From Baffinella frigidus (Eukaryota; Cryptophyceae; Cryptomonadales; Baffinellaceae): a DNA stretch of 11,954 nt. The notes below the pieces were generated by a model. It had not been told where the DNA came from. It was given only the letters and a program-made list of their open reading frames with translations, and searched no databases. The stretch is taken from contig MU646704.1 in NCBI GenBank assembly GCA_026770585.1, positions 361,848 to 373,801 of the forward strand, given 5' to 3'. This document shows positions 1 to 6,524 of this stretch, piece after piece; within the stretch, counting starts at the first letter, position 1, and every line of letters begins with the position of its first letter. The translations under genes and the position numbers were made by a program.

Positions 1-150
1 GGGGGGGGGGGGGCGGTCTTTTCTCGAGCTCACTACGGTTGTACTGCAGTTTAACAAACAATGGTCCATATCAATGGTTGAATCACTTCCTGATTGTCCT
101 CCACTGCTAGCGAGAACAAAACAACCCCACTACAAACTATCATTTCTAAA
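1..150. other. Unassigned start of window with poly-G run
   Basis: The first 13 bases are an uninterrupted G run, followed by about 135 bases in which I see no gene, RNA or repeat shared with the rest of the window. The G run may be a real homopolymer, since long C/G runs are common here, or an assembly or read-end artefact. Confidence 0.4.
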
Positions 151-225
151 GGTCCTTCAGGTTCTTCCAGCTCCTAACATAGGCAGACACCGGAACTAGT
201 TCTGTAGAAAGGCCATGCTTGCTTT
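151..225 (-). repeat. Dispersed repeat J, copy 1 (reverse)
   Basis: This stretch is the reverse complement of the sequences near 594-680 and 1855-1945. The shared core reads GGCCTTTCTACAGAACCAGT on the repeat's forward strand, followed by TCCGGTGTCCGCC and an ACCTAAAGGACC tail. It faces copy 2 in the opposite orientation, so elements C1 and A1 sit between two inverted J copies. No coding potential is conserved between copies. Function is unknown. Confidence 0.75.
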
Positions 226-283
226 TTAGCTGAAAAGAAGAAGCGAATCTGTCCTGTTCGGATCCTGAAGTTTACAGTTTGTA

Positions 284-383
284 TCCCTTAAGTGGCAAGT
301 AGGCTCATACGCCCTACCGTAGGGCCCTAGGACCTGCCTAGGGCGAGTTGGGGTGAATATTCACCCTATGGCCACTTAAGGGA
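284..383. mobile_element. Foldback element C1 (100 bp, TA-flanked)
   Basis: The ends TCCCTTAAGTGGC and GCCACTTAAGGGA are inverted repeats. A TA precedes the left end (282-283), and a T follows the right end. The interior holds GCCCTACCGTAGGGC and CCTAGGACCTGCCTAGG palindromes. A second copy of exactly the same length lies at 9785-9884 with the core reversed. Length, termini and TA flank fit a short non-autonomous inverted-repeat element. There is no room for a gene. Confidence 0.7.
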
Positions 384-432
384 TGGGGGATGACTTGAGC
401 AACATCTTCCCGCGGGCAGTGTACTCACGCTA

Positions 433-548
433 CAGAGATACCTCACTCACAAGCAAGCGCCCCCCCTAGGACCCTGCAGTAAGCCTATGCCTAGGGCCCT
501 AGGGTGGTCCTAGGGGACGCGGTTTGTTTTTTATGAGGGAGGCCTTTT
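433..548. mobile_element. Foldback element A1 (decayed copy)
   Basis: This is a diverged copy of the TA-flanked family A. The left end reads TA then CAGAGATACCTCACTCAC (431 on), and the core GCCTATGCCTAGGGCCCTAG is clear. The right end has decayed to TTATGAGGGAGG, so its exact limit is uncertain. The core is in the same orientation as the copy at 2489-2607. Confidence 0.65.
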
Positions 549-593
549 AGCCGGTTTCTGCCGCGATCCTCTGTACGGCTTGATGTGATCCGA

Positions 594-680
594 AAGGAAG
601 CAAGGCCTTTCTACAGAACCAGTTCCGGTGTCCGCCTGTGGTGGGAGATAAAAGAACCTAAACGACCTAAAGGCACCCTT
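594..680 (+). repeat. Dispersed repeat J, copy 2
   Basis: A forward copy of repeat J, with CCTTTCTACAGAACCAGTTC then GTGTCCGCCTGTGGTGGGAG and an AAAGAACCTAAACGACC tail. It is closely similar to 1855-1945 and to the reverse of 151-225. Confidence 0.75.
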
Positions 681-770
681 GCAGTGGAGGAATCGACGGC
701 GTCCTGAGCTGGCGGTCTTCAATCGCGCTGTGGCGAGAGTCGAATAGGCCTTAACCCTGAACCCTATTAA

Positions 771-833
771 ACCCTGAACCCTGAACCCCATTCTAATAAT
801 AAACCCTTTCGAATAAGATTCAGGGTTCAGGGT
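771..833. repeat. Inverted CCCTGAA telomere-like hairpin
   Basis: A short run of CCCTGAA/CCCTAAA-like units from about 752 to 788 ends in ACCCTGAACCCTGAA (771-785). This pairs perfectly with TTCAGGGTTCAGGGT (819-833) across a 33-base AT-rich loop. The units resemble degenerate plant-type telomere repeat, but the run is short and inverted, so I describe it as an internal hairpin and not a chromosome end. Confidence 0.65.
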
Positions 834-837
834 GTAC

Positions 838-849
838 CTCACCGGTGAG
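838..849. repeat. Perfect 12-bp palindrome
   Basis: CTCACCGGTGAG is self-complementary and lies just left of element A2. Its role, if any, is unknown. Confidence 0.5.
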
Positions 850-860
850 AGTCAAATGTA

Positions 861-1302
861 CAGGGGTACCTCGCTCATAAGGAGCCGCCCCCCCCCCTAA
901 GACCACCGTAGGGATATACCTTAAGTGGCGAGGCCTTAGGGGTCAAATTTGACCGCCAAGGAATAAGGATGACCTAGGCATCGTCCTGCCCTTAGGGCCT
1001 AGATACCCACACCGAGGCGGGCCAGTCTGGAATAGGGGGCAACATCCGGTGCTTGACTCTCCCTACCGCAGGCTGGGGCGGCTGTACAATTGATGTGAGT
1101 GTTCGGGGGTCCCAAAGGCACCCTAGAGCGGAAGTGTACAACGTTTGAGCGCGGTTCGAGTCCGAAAAACACGTTCCGAGCATACAAAACACCATATCAA
1201 TTGCCCAAACATGGCTTTGGAGCATAACAATCGATGCTAGACCGCCCGTGCGTACTGTAGGGTCCTAGGGGGGGGTGCCTTCTTATGAGCGCGGTATCCT
1301 TG
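861..1302. mobile_element. Foldback element A2, split by inserted DNA
   Basis: The left half (861 to about 916) begins CAGGGGTACCTCGCTCATAA after a TA (859-860). The right half (about 1251 to 1302) ends TTATGAGCGCGGTATCCTTG before a TA (1303-1304). In intact copies these halves are joined by about 15 bases of core. Here they are about 330 bases apart. The interruption starts with TACCTTAAGTGGCGAGGCC, which resembles the left end of family C, but I do not find the matching C right end. I read this as nested insertion plus decay. Confidence 0.6.
917..1250. other. DNA inserted inside A2, partly C-like
   Basis: The first 40 bases resemble the left arm of family C, with CTTAAGTGGC and AGGCCT then a GTCAAATTTGAC palindrome. 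The rest matches no other part of the window. A short complementary pair, CAATTGAT near 1086 and ATCAATTG near 1196, may be the arms of a further weak foldback. Two overlapping reverse reading frames (about 62 and 77 codons) resemble nothing known to me. Confidence 0.45.
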
Positions 1303-1367
1303 TAGCAACCCGAGGAAAGCCTCACGTCACCACCACCTACAGTTGTATCTTGAATACACGATCACTG

Positions 1368-1592
1368 CAGGGGTACCTCGCTCACAAGAAAGCGCCTCTC
1401 CCCCTAGGACCAACATAGGGCCCTCGGTATAGGCCTTCTGTACATGGTCGAATCCGTTCCGTACAGGGGTATCTGGGAACACAGGTCCTCCGACATCGGT
1501 CAGTCGCCGTTTTCTTCACTTTTTTCTTAAAAGGCATAGGCCTACTGTAGGGTCCCAGAGGGTGGCGGTTTCTGATGAGCGAGGTACCCCTG
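1368..1592. mobile_element. Foldback element A3, split by inserted DNA
   Basis: The left half starts CAGGGGTACCTCGCTCACAA, and its core runs to about 1440. The right half resumes with GGCATAGGCCTACTGTAGGG near 1534 and ends GAGCGAGGTACCCCTG at 1592. About 90 bases of unrelated DNA lie between. The right TA (1593-1594) is also the left TA of element B, so the two abut. The left end is preceded by TG and not TA. Confidence 0.65.
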
Positions 1593-1594
1593 TA

Positions 1595-1711
1595 CAGGGG
1601 TTACTCGAGAATAAGGACACGCAACGCCCCTAGGGTGGTCCTATGCTCCTAGGCATAGCCCTACCGTAGGACCCTAAGATGGTGCGTGTCCTCATTCGCG
1701 AACAACCCCTG
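1595..1711. mobile_element. Foldback element B (117 bp, TA on both sides)
   Basis: The termini are CAGGGGTTACTCGAGAATAA on the left and the near-complement ending TTCGCGAACAACCCCTG on the right, with TA at 1593-1594 and 1712-1713. The terminal CAGGGG and the length match family A, but the arms differ further in: GGACACGC replaces the A-family AAACCGCC stretch. The core carries CCTACCGTAGG. I treat it as a sister family using the same ends. Confidence 0.7.
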
Positions 1712-1854
1712 TACCCCCCCACCTGGGATCACCCCAGGTCCCTCTGGAGATAGTCCTTCCGTAGGCTTCTAGGAGTGCGTGGATTCCTGTATTCGAAACA
1801 CCCCCGCATCTGTAAGTATGAACACCACCCGGGGCCCTATCCGAGCAAAGCGCC

Positions 1855-1945
1855 CAAGGAAGCATGGCCTTTCTACAGAACCAGTTCCGGTGTCCGCCTA
1901 TGTTGGGAGCTCGAAGCACCTAAAGGACCTCAAGGACCCCCCCTC
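1855..1945 (+). repeat. Dispersed repeat J, copy 3
   Basis: A forward copy with AAGGAAGCATGGCCTTTCTA, the CAGAACCAGTTCCGGTGTCC core and a tail with CACCTAAAGGACCTCAAGG. Overlapping reading frames exist on both strands here (1692-1919 reverse; 1775-1987 and 1779-2114 forward). The core is read in none of them at the other J copies, so I do not call a gene. Confidence 0.7.
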
Positions 1946-2335
1946 CCCCTCAGGCGCGCAGCAGTCGGGTTGGCCGACTTGTCTTAAGTTGACATTCTGT
2001 TTGTGCGGTACGAACCCGTCAACTTTGGAGCGAAAAAGGACCCGGTCTCACCGAATTGGCGAGACTAATTTGACTGAGACAGCGCTAGAGGGGTACCTCG
2101 CTCTCTGGGGATAACCCCATGTAGGCATAGCCGGAGTGACTTTACACAAGTCACGTCTTATAAGTATTATAGAACACGGTTCCTTCCGTTCCTCCAGGAG
2201 GAACCCGGAGGAATCTGGGGGCATCTCTTCCCCCCGTGCGGGAGATCCTGTTCCTGATCAGTGAATCACACAGCCGACACGCGAGCTCCGCCCGCATGTC
2301 TCCCCTCTAACCTGTAGTTCTCCCCTGGAGAACTA
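1946..2335. other. Mostly unassigned, with small hairpins and an A fragment
   Basis: A fragment of the A-family left end (GAGGGGTACCTCGCTC) lies at about 2088-2105. GTTCCTCC/GGAGGAAC (2188-2204) is a perfect 8-bp hairpin with a one-base loop. GGGATAACCCCATGTAGG near 2108 resembles the arm of the foldback at 2797-2864. Nothing looks coding. Confidence 0.45.
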
Positions 2336-2338
2336 CAG
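2312..2338. repeat. Perfect 12-bp-stem hairpin
   Basis: CTGTAGTTCTCC and GGAGAACTACAG are perfect complements separated by CCT. The right arm's last bases, TACAG, double as the left end of the adjoining A element, whose next nine or so bases are missing. It could act as an RNA hairpin (processing or termination), but no T-run or neighbouring gene supports that. Confidence 0.6.
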
Positions 2339-2446
2339 ACGCTCATAAGAAACTGCCAACCCCCTAGGACCACCATAGGACTCTAGGCATAGGCCTACTG
2401 TAGGGTCCTAGGGGGGAGGCGGTTTCTTATGAGCGAGGTACCCCTG
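2336..2446. mobile_element. Foldback element A4 (left end shortened)
   Basis: After TA and CAG the sequence jumps straight to ACGCTCATAAGAAACTGCC, so about 9 bases of the left terminus are lost. The rest is intact. The core is in the reverse orientation to 2489-2607. The right arm GGTTTCTTATGAGCGAGG ends ACCCCTG, followed by TA (2447-2448). Confidence 0.75.
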
Positions 2447-2488
2447 TAGACTCCAATCAGTCGACCCCTGCGGACCCACGTGCCTCTA

Positions 2489-2607
2489 CAGGGGCACCTC
2501 GCTCATAAGAAACCGCCCCCCCCTAGGACCCTACAGTAGGCCTATGCCTAGGGCCCTATGGTGGTCCTAGGGGGGGGAGGCGTTTCGTATGAGCGAGGTA
2601 CCCCATG
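2489..2607. mobile_element. Foldback element A5 (119 bp, best reference copy)
   Basis: The left terminus CAGGGGCACCTCGCTCATAA and right terminus with TATGAGCGAGGTACCCCATG are inverted repeats of about 30 bp that include long C and G runs. TA lies on both sides (2487-2488 and 2608-2609). The centre is asymmetric, with CCTACAGTAGGCCTATGCC then GGGCCCTATGG, so copies can be oriented. A 119-bp element has no coding capacity and would need an enzyme in trans. Known TA-targeting superfamilies include Tc1/mariner, but I cannot assign one from the ends alone. Confidence 0.8.
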
Positions 2608-2621
2608 TACCAGACTACGCG

Positions 2622-2634
2622 GCTCTTCCGATCT
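2622..2634. other. Illumina-adapter-identical 13-mer
   Basis: GCTCTTCCGATCT is identical to the 3' end of the standard Illumina sequencing adapters. The bases before it (CTACGCG) loosely resemble the preceding adapter CTACACGAC. It lies just beyond the end of A5, where the character of the DNA changes to C-rich repeats. A chance match is possible but unlikely in 12 kb. Residual adapter at a chimeric join is the simplest reading. Confidence 0.55.
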
Positions 2635-2796
2635 CGTGGCGCCCAAAAACAGCGCCCCCCCCCCAACCCCTAAACCCTACACCCGCCCCCCCCCCACTTG
2701 GGCAAACTGAACCCCAGAGGGAGCGGGACACCCGGGGGGAGGGGGTGATCAGGGGGGTCTCACCCCTAACCCCAAAATCTGGGAACACAGTCCCTC

Positions 2797-2864
2797 CCCC
2801 CGGCTATCCTACACAGGACTCTGTCCCAGACTGGGGACACAGTCCCGTGTAGGATAACCGGGGT
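2797..2864. repeat. Foldback of about 68 bp within array I
   Basis: The left arm, with GGCTATCCTACACAGGACT then CTGTCCC, pairs with the right arm GGGGACACAGTCCCGTGTAG then GATAACCGGGG, around a 5-base loop. Related arm pieces recur at about 2108-2135 and 2876-2888. It lies between the first I unit and the next fragment. Confidence 0.75.
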
Positions 2865-2993
2865 GACGTTGCCTGGGACTGTGTCTCAAGACTACACCCG
2901 CGGCGCTCTCACTGGGGGATGCTGACGCACCGGGGGCATCTGGACACCCGGGGGGAGGGTGATTTCGCCCCCAGGGGGGAGGGAGAACTCCCC

Positions 2994-3052
2994 CAACCCC
3001 TACACCCCTACACCCCTACACCCCTACACCCCAAACCCTAACCCCTAAAAAC
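2994..3052 (+). repeat. CCCCTACA tandem and telomere-like run
   Basis: Four to five consecutive 8-base CCCCTACA units are followed by CCCCAAACCCTAACCCCTAA. A homologous but degenerate version lies at about 3331-3382 after the fifth I unit. This shows that the spacer is part of a longer repeated module and is not an independent telomere end. Confidence 0.7.
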
Positions 3053-3455
3053 CGCGTCGCTCTCACTTGGGCATGAGAGGGAGATTTCGCCCCAGGAACA
3101 ACGCCTCCCCAAAACCCTCACTTGGGCATACTGAACCCCGGAGGGAGTGGGATCCCAGGGGGGAGGGGGGTCTCTCCCCTAACCCCCGACCCCCGACCCA
3201 AACACACGACCCCCCCCCCCCGCTCTCACTTGGGCATGGGAGGGGTTACGGTTCCCTATATTTCTCACTTGGGCATACTGAACCCAGGAGGGAGCGGGAT
3301 CCCAGGGGGGAGGGGGATCACACCCTTAACCCATAACCCCTAACCCCTACACCCTTACACCCCAAACCCTAACCCCTAAAACTGAGGCGCTCTCACTTGG
3401 GCATACTGAACCCCGGAGGGAGGGGGATCCCAGGGGGGAGGGGGATCTCGCCGCG

Positions 3456-4085
3456 CGCCATCATCCCGAGCCTCTCGAGCATGTACTGCGCCTCCGGCGC
3501 GTACCTGATGTCAGTGTGGTTGCGTTAGAGACTTGGCCAATCTGGTCTACCCCGCTCCAAAGCCAACTGATTTGTACCGCAACCCCAGCAGGGGGGAGGG
3601 GGATCTCAGCCGCTCGAGCATGTACGCGTACCTGACACCAGGAAACACTTTTAAAAGGAGGGGGGGGGCTCAACCTTGAACCTACCTGATTTGAGTGTGG
3701 TTGCGTGAGAGAGTTGTGGTTTGCTCGTGGGTGTGGCCGCGCGCTCAGGGGGTCTTGCCGCGCGCCATTAGCGAAAGCCTCTCGAGCATGTACTCTGCCT
3801 GCGGCGCGTACCTGGTGGGAGTGTGGTTGCGTGAGAGATTTGTGGTTTGTTCGAGTCCCCGAACGCGCAACCACACCCACGAACAAACCACAAATCTGTC
3901 ACGCAACCACACTCAAATCGGCATGTACTCCGCCTGCGGCGCGTACCTGATACCAGGAAACACCCTTAAAAGGAGGAGATTTGAGTGTGGTGGTGTGAGA
4001 GAGTTGTGATTTGCTCGTGGGTGTGGTCGCCTGTGGAGCATGCCTGATGTGAGTGTGGGTGCGTGAGAGAGTTGTGCATTGTTCG
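3456..4085. repeat. Repeat family S region
   Basis: Several imperfect copies combine three modules. The first is a GCGCCAT...CCTCTCGAGCATGTACT start. The second is a CGGCGCGTACCTGATAC piece with CCAGGAAACACCCTTAAAAG (3640-3663 and 3953-3976). The third is GAGTGTGGTTGCGTGAGAGA, with copies near 3509, 3690, 3819, 3983 and 4049. The reverse reading frames across it (about 141 codons) are repeats of themselves and show no family I know. Confidence 0.7.
3819..3914. repeat. 35-bp-arm inverted repeat inside family S
   Basis: The left arm 3819-3853 and right arm 3880-3914 pair at 34 of 35 positions around a 26-base loop. The right arm is the S module GAGTGTGGTTGCGTGAGAGA in reverse, so it arose by local inversion or strand-switch of a repeat that is otherwise direct. 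Confidence 0.8.
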
Positions 4086-4263
4086 TAGGAGGCGGAGTTA
4101 GAATCCATCCGGAAAATGCTCGTATGAGCGGCCGACACGGGGTACAGTATGTGGCACAATGCGTAGCATGTGCGGCACTGACGCTGACCGTTTGGCAATA
4201 AATTGCCAATTTCTCTCCCGTGTTGCTCCTAGAGCGTCGGTATCCGGGGGCAGGGCCGTAACA
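4086..4263. other. Unassigned stretch between families S and H
   Basis: I see no repeat, RNA or domain here. AATAAATTGCCAATTTC near 4197 is a small AT-rich patch. Reverse frames of 99-162 codons run through it into flanking repeats and look like shadows. Confidence 0.4.
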
Positions 4264-4511
4264 GAACCTCTGGCAAAGGTCCTGGCGGAGGCATGGGGGG
4301 GCCACGCGGGACCCTCGGGAAAGGTCGGGCCCGCCTCGGGATCAACCACGCAGGGCGCTATTTTGGGGTATTCGAGGTGCGGTCTTGGAGCCGTTTCACC
4401 CTGAAAATTGACTTTTGAACACTGTTTTCCTCTCACAAATTGACTTTTGAATATCCCCCCCAAGAGCCCTGCGTGGTACCTCTGGCACGGGTCCTGGCGG
4501 AGGCACGGAGG

Positions 4512-4585
4512 CGACCCCCCAAATGCGACCCCCAAGATCGAATTTGCGACCCCCGAAGATCGAATTTGCGACCCCCCAAATGTCA
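4512..4585 (+). repeat. Short GCGACCCCC tandem repeat
   Basis: Four imperfect units of about 16-22 bases follow each other between H copies 2 and 3. Each begins GCGACCCCC, and they alternate CCAAAT and AAGATCGAATTT endings. A related pair of TTGACTTTTGAA motifs lies just upstream (4408-4452). Confidence 0.7.
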
Positions 4586-4915
4586 TGTTTACTACGAATG
4601 GTAGGTACCTCTGGCAAGGGTCCTGGCGGAGGCACGGGGAGGCCGCGCGGGACCCTCGGGGAAGTTCGGGCCCGCCTCGGGGTCAATATAATTTCGGAAC
4701 AAGACAGATTATGTCCCGCTATCTCAGGCTTCCGACGCCGAAAATAAAGGTGTATGTGCTGTTTTAGGCATACAATGATGCCATCTTACGCCTGTTTATG
4801 TGGACAGATTCTGGTATGTTCCGAGATGAAGTACCTCTGGCACGGGTCCTGGCGGAGGCACGGGGAGGCCATCAGCGCGAGTCAAATACAACCGAGCACA
4901 ACACAACTGAGCCCA

Positions 4916-4946
4916 TAACTTTACATAAAACGAGTTTGTAAAGTTA
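4916..4946. repeat. AT-rich 10-bp-stem hairpin
   Basis: TAACTTTACA and TGTAAAGTTA are perfect complements around an 11-base loop, in an AT-rich spacer between H copies 4 and 5. TTTGTAAAG also occurs in the arms of the AT-rich foldback R (near 5935), so a common origin is possible. Confidence 0.5.
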
Positions 4947-5053
4947 CTATCACGCTCACGTTACCACACAGCGGACAAAGCACCCGAGCACCAAAGGATG
5001 AGTACCTCTGGCACGGGTCCTGGCGGAGGCACGGGGAGGCCATCAGCGCGAGC

Positions 5054-5465
5054 GTCGCGCGCAACGCCTCCTGTGCCGTGGTGGGAGGAGTCAATTGGAG
5101 CCATTTCTGGAGGAGGGGAGTTTGGCTAGACCTAAATGGGTCGGCCGGAGCTCAGACGCAGATGATCTTGTATCTTTCAGTGGATATCTATTTCCAAGTG
5201 AGGTGTGAGGATTAGGCGATGTGAGTGTAATACAAAGCACCAAAGCACCTTATTGGGGCCGTTTGCGCCTCCTGTCGTGTCCCAATCGTACGTTATTTGG
5301 ACGCGAATCCGTACACAATTGACAGTATAAAGGCTTTATCAGGCGATTCCTAAAGTCATCAGAGAGTTGACTGGAAGTGTCTCTGGATCCGGCGGTTGGC
5401 CATCCGTCAGTTCTCAGGCGCGGAGGGAACCTCCCACCCGGAGCCCAGCCCGGCCAAGGGGCGGT
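5054..5465. other. Largely unassigned stretch
   Basis: I see no gene. GGACGCGAATCCGTACACAA (near 5299) followed by TTGACA is repeated in diverged form at about 6131-6155. CGCCTCCTGTC near 5266 resembles the K repeat found at 5645 and 6182. A 90-codon reverse frame spans it without recognisable features. Confidence 0.45.
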
Positions 5466-5468
5466 CTC

Positions 5469-5607
5469 ATCCGGGACATTAATTAAATTAAATAAAAATG
5501 GGCGACGAAATTTACTACACAAATGCTTTACTATTTACTAGTACAAGCCTTCTGTGTAGTAAATTCCGTCGCCCATTTTCATACAATTAAAAGATGTCCC
5601 CGGATTA
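5469..5607. mobile_element. AT-rich foldback Q1
   Basis: The inner arms AATGGGCGACGAAATTTACT plus ACAC (5498-5520) and the complementary GTGTAGTAAATTCCGTCGCC (5554 on) pair almost perfectly around a 33-base loop. Beyond a less-conserved AT part, the arms continue to CCGGGACAT on the left and ATGTCCCCGG on the right. The loop, with TGCTTTACTATTTACT, resembles that of Q2 at 6618-6788. No clear target duplication is seen. Confidence 0.7.
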
Positions 5608-5645
5608 GGTCTGAGCGGACGGCACGGGGACGCCATCCGCGCGAG

Positions 5646-5672
5646 CGTCTCCTGTCATATGCAGGAAGCGTG
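5646..5672. repeat. Repeat K, uninterrupted copy
   Basis: TCTCCTGTCATATGCAGGAA then GCG is itself a partial palindrome (TCCTG...CAGGA). A second uninterrupted copy is at about 6184-6208. At 5897-6120 the same sequence is split by the 199-bp foldback R, so these two copies serve as natural empty sites. The downstream GTTACCACACAGCGGAC also occurs at about 4962-4978. Confidence 0.7.
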
Positions 5673-5904
5673 CGTTACCACACAGCGGACTTGGAAGGGA
5701 GTTTGAATGACCCATGAGCATCGGGTCGAGACTGCCAGGGGATGCGGCTGTGTCTACATGTAGGGCATGTGCAGGTTTCCCCCTCCTCTCCACACCCTGA
5801 GCGATAAGACCTGGGACCCTACGGTAGGCAAGCCTGGCGCATCCAGGCGCTGGATCTCGAGAGCAACTCTCTTTCCTCACGGAAGGCCAGCAGGGCCTCC
5901 TGTC
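5673..5904. other. Unassigned stretch with small hairpins
   Basis: CCTACGGTAGG at about 5818 is the same palindromic core found in foldback families A-D. GCCTGG/CCAGGC (5832-5848) is a 6-bp hairpin with a CGCAT loop. A 176-codon forward frame that starts at 5767 runs through foldback R and repeat J, so I do not accept it as a gene. Confidence 0.4.
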
Positions 5905-5908
5905 ATAT

Positions 5909-6107
5909 CAATAGTGTCGCAACCCATAATTGGTTTTGTAAAGCAACTCGCTATGGTACAAAATATAAAAAAAAGTCCATTTAAAACCAAAAAGGGCTCC
6001 AATTCCTTTTTAAACGAAGGATTCGTTTTTAAACGAAGGTTTCGTTTCATAATTCGTACCAGGAACGAGTTACTTTACAAAACTAATTATTGGCCGCGTC
6101 ACTATGA
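5909..6107. mobile_element. AT-rich foldback R (199 bp) with ATAT duplication
   Basis: The ends CAATAGTGTCGC and the reverse complement of the right end, TCATAGTGACGC, are inverted. Further in, ATAATTGGTTTTGTAAAG and its counterpart near 6072-6090 pair well, as does AACTCG...TGGTAC. ATAT occurs on both sides (5905-5908 and 6108-6111). Removing the element and one ATAT restores the K repeat TCCTGTCATATGCAGGAAGC seen at 5646 and 6184. This is direct evidence of insertion. The interior contains two short AAACGAA hairpins and no supportable gene. Confidence 0.8.
6007..6044. repeat. Tandem double hairpin inside R
   Basis: Two consecutive 19-base units, TTTTTAAACGAAGGATTCG and TTTTTAAACGAAGGTTTCG, each form AAACGAA-(3-base loop)-TTCGTTT hairpins. 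Short stem-loops like these are typical of AT-rich organelle spacers. I infer no specific function. Confidence 0.7.
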
Positions 6108-6231
6108 ATATGCAGGAAGCGTTGGTTATTCGGACGCGACTCGGTACACAATTGACACTAGGTGGCCAGCGTCACGCGGGACGCCTCCTATCATATGCAG
6201 GAAGCGAGCGTTAGGGGAGGACCCGACATGC

Positions 6232-6312
6232 TTTCTCTGCAGTCCTTTCTACGGAAGGGCGTGTCGTTGGCATATGTTGGGAGAAATTAAAACCTAAAGG
6301 ACCCAAAGAACG
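6232..6312 (+). repeat. Dispersed repeat J, copy 4 (diverged)
   Basis: CCTTTCTACGGAAGGGCGTG then GGCATATGTTGGGAG and AAAACCTAAAGGACCCAAAG align with the other J copies but with gaps in the middle. It is followed by about 150 bases of CCTAAAGG/CAGGTCCTAAGG-rich simple sequence (to about 6460). Confidence 0.6.
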
Positions 6313-6465
6313 CGCCAGGCGTGCGAGTGATAAAGGAGGAGGAAGGAGCCGCAGTCCTCCATCCTTCGGGTCCTAGGTCCTCCTAGGCCCTTCAGGTCCT
6401 AAGGCCCTAAAGGCTTTCAGGTCTGAACGACTTTCAATCCTAAGGTCCTAAAGGATACCTGGCAT

Positions 6466-6495
6466 TCAGGGAGGCGCTATGTCCACATGAGCCGC
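6466..6495 (+). repeat. Repeat E head, uninterrupted copy
   Basis: GCATTCAGGGAGGCGCTATG then TCCACATGAG matches the start of the E units at 7101, 7318 and 7556. It also matches the sequence split by D1, and so provides an empty-site reference for that insertion. TCCGAAGTGTACCGAATG just downstream resembles TTCGGAGTGTACC near 11379. Confidence 0.65.
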
Positions 6496-6524
6496 CTCCG
6501 AAGTGTACCGAATGAAAGCGGGGT

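Larger units (their letters stand above)
2692..3455 (+). repeat. Direct-repeat array I with telomere-like spacers
   Basis: About six full or partial copies of a unit occur near 2692, 3061, 3116, 3221, 3261 and 3388. The unit reads CTCACTTGGGCATACTGAAC, then CGGAGGGAG, GGGATCCCAGGGGGGAGG and a C-rich tail. Between copies are CCCTAAACCC, CCCCTACA and CCCTAACCCC runs. Reading frames across it (about 87, 89 and 73 codons) are low-complexity Pro/Gly/Arg and re-read the repeat in several frames, so I reject them as genes. Confidence 0.75.
4264..5053 (+). repeat. Repeat H array (five copies)
   Basis: The unit TACCTCTGGCACGGGTCCTG then GCGGAGGCACGGGGAGGCC occurs near 4264, 4477, 4605, 4831 and 5002, with a truncated relic near 5620-5646. 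The first and third copies extend with CGCGGGACCCTCGGG and GGGCCCGCCTCGGG. The last two continue ATCAGCGCGAG instead, so at least two subtypes exist. Spacers differ in length and base composition. The forward frame reads YLWHGSWRRHG-like in some copies only, and spacing is not frame-preserving. Confidence 0.8.

Noticed and set aside
1140-1175. Possible tRNA T-arm (GGTTCGAGTCC)
   Set aside because: Only three stem pairs form around the loop, and no acceptor, D or anticodon arms can be found upstream.
1570-1620. CTGATGAG hammerhead ribozyme core
   Set aside because: The motif is a one-base variant of the family A arm (TTATGAG in other copies), and the required GAAA is missing after a stem II. 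The same applies to the copy near 8196.
2692-3455. True telomere or chromosome end
   Set aside because: The telomere-like runs are short, degenerate and internal, alternate with unrelated repeats, and occur twice as part of a duplicated module.
3846-3865. TTCGAGTCCCCGAA as a tRNA T-arm
   Set aside because: It belongs to the loop of the S inverted repeat, and the rest of a tRNA cloverleaf is absent.
3461-4586. Long reverse frames (130-162 codons)
   Set aside because: They overlap each other in several frames and consist of S and H repeats. There is no conserved motif.
4264-5053. CRISPR-like array from the regular H repeats
   Set aside because: Repeats are imperfect and over 40 bp, spacers differ widely in length, and there are only five copies. 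No cas genes are present.
5767-6297. 176-codon forward reading frame
   Set aside because: It runs through foldback R, whose halves are complementary and cannot both be under coding constraint, and into repeat J. No domain is visible.
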